Source: Amycolatopsis aidingensis (GTDB taxonomy: Bacteria > Actinomycetota > Actinomycetes > Mycobacteriales > Pseudonocardiaceae). Taken from it: a DNA stretch of 64,000 nt. The stretch is from the NCBI RefSeq assembly GCF_018885265.1, contig NZ_CP076538.1:3694001-3758000 (forward strand), read 5' to 3'. Positions 61,650 to 64,000 of this stretch are shown piece by piece (position 1 is the stretch's first letter; every line of letters starts with the position of its first letter). Position numbers and translations under genes: made by a program. The notes beneath the pieces were generated by a model. That model worked only from the letters and a program-made list of their open reading frames with translations. It made no database searches and was not told the origin of the DNA.

Positions 61650-61938
61650 GTACCGGAAACGAGTCAATTTGTAGCGGGTGTCAAGGAATGCGTCGAGGAT
61701 AGTGGGGTAACGACGGCCTGTCGCCGATCCCTGGTTGGCATCGGTTGCTGCCGCGTGGAGTCTTTAGCGATTGGCGGCTGCTGGTGGTGTGGGGCGGATG
61801 GCGTTGTAGATGTGTGCGACTTTAGCGCCCTTCGTAATCATGCGATCGAGCGTGGGCCTCAAGCTCACGCCAGCCATCACCAGTCGCGCTATGACAGAAC
61901 GTGGCCGGCCCATCCTTCGGCGTGCGGTGCAGGTCGTC
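61650..61938. other. Intergenic, no gene seen
   Basis: About 290 bases between the XRE gene and the GNAT fragment. The first 30 bases are AT-rich. Nothing else was recognised. Confidence 0.35.
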
Positions 61939-62103
61939 CTACAAGGTGACGCCGGCCGCGGGCCAGTCGAGGAAACGCTCGGCGACCGTCTGACCGTGGT
62001 AGGTCTGGCCGATCGAGGTGAAGCCCAGCCGCAGGTAGAGCTGTTCGGGGCCGTCGGGGTGCGGCACCCACAGGACAGTGACCCGGTTCTGGCCGCGTCG
62101 GCG
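61939..62103 (-). pseudogene. C-terminal fragment of a GNAT acetyltransferase
   Basis: About 54 residues that match the end of a GNAT N-acetyltransferase: VTVLWVPHPDGPEQLYLRLGF, then IGQTYHGQTVAERFL. The acetyl-CoA-binding part is absent upstream, where the sequence merges with transposase debris. No product is expected. It was probably cut off by IS insertion or a deletion. Confidence 0.6.
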
Positions 62104-62267
62104 GGGCCTCGATGCAGGGTTACTCGTCAGCGCACCGGCCGCATCCGGTGCGCTGACGGCCAGCCGCGACCGTTGAGTCGCCAGATGCCGCAGCGGAAAT
62201 AGTCGATCAGGCAGTTCGGGTCGAAGCCACCCGTGATAGACCCGACGAGCTGGGTCGTCGTCGTAGA

Positions 62268-63218
62268 TCAACCGGGGCCATGCGGAGGTCGGTTGCCGGT
62301 GAGCCGGAGTTGGGCGCCGGGGTGGGGGCGTTGCCGGCGGGCGATGACCCGCATGCCGGGTGGCCAGTCCTGCGGTCCGGGCCGGCTGGCCGGGTCGGTG
62401 TGGGCATCCAGGCAGTGAGTTCGGCGACCTGCGCACCCTCGCGCGGTCGGCCGCCGTTGTCGAGGGCGGCGCGCCAGGCCTGCACCGGGATGGTCTCCAG
62501 TGCGGTCTTGACGGTTTCGTGCGCGGGGAACCCGATCGAGTATTCCACCCCCAGGTCGGCGAGATGCTGCAGCAGCGCTTTGGAGCAAGCGCCCGGAGTC
62601 GGCGCGGATGAGCACGTGCGCTCGTTCGCGCTCGGGTAGTTGGGCCAGCGCCAGATCGACCGCCTCAATGTGATCTTGTTTGTTCCACGGTGAGGCGTTT
62701 CCCGGGCGCAGCTGCGCTACCAGCGTTTCCCCGGTCCCGTGTTCACCGTGGTCGACGAAGGCGCACATCGGTGCGAACCCGAATCCCCGCTTGTGGGTGG
62801 GTGCGGCCTGTTCCTTGTCCGAATGCGCGGTCACCAGTGTGGCGTCGATGTCCACGATCACCTGGCCACCATCCTGGGTGCCGGGACCGCCGGCCAGTGG
62901 CCGTCGCCGCGCCCACACCGCCGCCCGCGCCTGAGCCCGGGCGGACCGGATCGCCGGCACCGCGATCGCGCTGTCGGCAGCGAGGGTGCTGAACAACCGG
63001 GACACCGTCGGGTCACTGGCCACCAAGCCGAACACCTCCGCCTGCGCCCGGACTACCGCGAGGTCAGCCAGACAATCTCCGCCCAGAGCGACCGCGATCG
63101 CGACATCACACACGATCTTGCCCGGATCATGTGCGGCGCGCCGGCCTCGCCACGGCGCGAGCGCCCCGGACAACGCCCGCTGCGCCCCGGACAACCGCAG
63201 CGTCTGCCGCAGCAGCAA
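62268..63218 (-). mobile_element. Broken IS1380-family transposase
   Basis: The first 220 residues match IS1380-type DDE transposases: APWRGRRAAHDPGKIVCDVAIAVALGGDCLAD, SDPTVSRLFSTLAADS, VIVDIDATLVTAHSDKEQAAPTHKRGFGF (first catalytic Asp), and HVLIRADSG. Near 62590 the sense changes frame to ACSKALLQHLADLGVEYSIGFPAHETVK and back again near 62350 (GMRVIARRQRPHPGAQLRLT). The last third including the C-terminal DDE part is absent. Terminal inverted repeats were not found. The element is dead. Confidence 0.78.
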
Positions 63219-64000
63219 CCCACCGGCAGACGACGCCAGCGACTCGCGCGCCGGATCAAGAACAACACTCGGGCCTGCGGTACGCTTCTCCTACGGAGTG
63301 CCTTCCACTCGGTGCTGCTTGTGACGTCGCAATCCCAAGCATTGCCGGGCAGGACAGGCACTTCCGTGCTTGGCAGGCCCGTGTCGCCACCCAAGACACG
63401 AAATCTCGAGGCGTCTGGTGCTATCGGCCTCACGGCGGGCGGCGCGTTGCACCTGGGCAGTAGACACGGGTCTTGGTCCGGTGGCCGGTTGCGGTGAATG
63501 ATCACCAGCAGACAGACCTCCATGTCGGTGGGTGGCGCTACGGTCGATCCAGAAGGTCGTCTGAGAAGGAAGGCCCTATGTCGGTAGACGCGTGCCATGA
63601 ACGTGCCAGGAGGTACGACCGCGGCTTGCCTCGCAAGCCTAGCTACGTCCTCGTGACGGTTAGGCGCCGTAGCCGCACCCGGTATCGCGACGTCAGTTCG
63701 GCAGGCGCGCGCTGCGAATGTGGTCGAAGCGGCGGTTCGTGGCAGACGTTGGTGAATTGGTCTTCGACGACGACCACGGCGTCACATCGTGGGGCAGCTT
63801 TGAATCTACGAAGATTTGATGAGCATCGATGCGGCTCTGGTCTGGAGCGGACAGTACGTATCCAGGCGCCGTTGAACAGCGTGAGGAACGGAGCTTTGGC
63901 AAACATTCGGTACATCGAGGGTGGGAATAATCGACTTTTGCGGCACGTCCTGCGGCTCGTCTGGGGTCAGCAATGCTATTGGTGTCACCGATTTAAGGAT
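63219..64000. other. Gene-poor right end of the window
   Basis: About 780 bases with no supported gene. Short minus-strand frames at 63643-63988 have some protein character but no consistent family pattern. The N terminus of the transposase may extend a little beyond 63218. Confidence 0.35.

Noticed and set aside
63643..63988. Small minus-strand genes at the right edge
   Set aside because: No ribosome binding site, no stable frame and no recognised motif.

Overview
The window is high-GC DNA with actinobacterial gene style: tightly packed operons with ATGA/GTGA stop-start overlaps, frequent GTG and TTG starts, XRE-DUF5753/DUF397 pairs, SARP/BTAD regulators and NB-ARC-TPR proteins. The content fits a filamentous actinomycete, probably Pseudonocardiales (Amycolatopsis or Saccharothrix-like). 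That placement is inference; no rRNA or other marker gene is present, and no tRNA or CRISPR array was seen.

Layout. 0.1-1.7 kb: a zinc-ribbon-like hypothetical protein coupled to a TauD/TfdA-type dioxygenase. 2.5-4.8 kb: an A24 prepilin peptidase, a small acidic protein, an EEP-family hydrolase and a small membrane protein. 4.9-8.0 kb: an MFS transporter fused in frame to a membrane GGDEF diguanylate cyclase, facing an HxlR regulator. 8.4-20.2 kb: a tad/Flp pilus or secretion operon (lipoprotein, secreted protein broken by a frameshift, SAF protein, TadZ-like ATPase, TadA, TadB, TadC, pilin-like peptide, two TadE-like proteins, a TadG-like fusion), ending in a 1007-residue membrane protein with two LysM domains and a C-terminal BTAD domain. 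20.5-31.2 kb: an accessory region with an NB-ARC-TPR ATPase, decayed genes, and a two-gene locus in which a small membrane protein and a large NLR-like ATPase carry matching RHIM-like motifs (IQIGDHN and VQVGDHN). 31.8-33.3 kb: the remnant of an ATP-grasp RiPP system. 33.3-34.8 kb: an XRE/DUF5753 plus two DUF397 genes.

35.2-41.8 kb holds a compact operon that I cannot match to a characterised pathway: P-loop kinase, radical SAM protein, DUF89/ARMT1-like phosphatase, MazG-like pyrophosphohydrolase, histidine phosphatase, two small proteins, an ECF-type sigma factor and a Cys-containing small protein. An NB-ARC-TPR ATPase follows at once. 44.0-49.8 kb: a PfkB kinase, a small protein and a CDP-glycerol-transferase-like GT-B protein, divergent from a full SARP (BTAD-NB-ARC-TPR) across an intergenic region with a 12-bp-arm palindrome. 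50.6-52.4 kb: a membrane pentapeptide-repeat protein. 52.5-59.7 kb: an FxLD class I lanthipeptide cluster (methyltransferase, precursor, attenuator hairpin, LanB, LanC, separate LanB C-terminal-like enzyme). 59.9-61.6 kb: a hypothetical protein, a DUF6879 protein and an XRE/DUF5753 regulator, divergent from the cluster. 61.9-63.2 kb: a GNAT fragment and a broken IS1380-family transposase.

Several otherwise convincing genes are split by single-base-type frameshifts (near 9.40, 24.2, 29.70, 58.86 and 62.6 kb). Some may be real decay, but intact flanking coding sequence in the tad gene, the NLR and the FxLD methyltransferase makes assembly indels a serious alternative. All functional statements are read from sequence motifs and recalled family knowledge; no database search was run.
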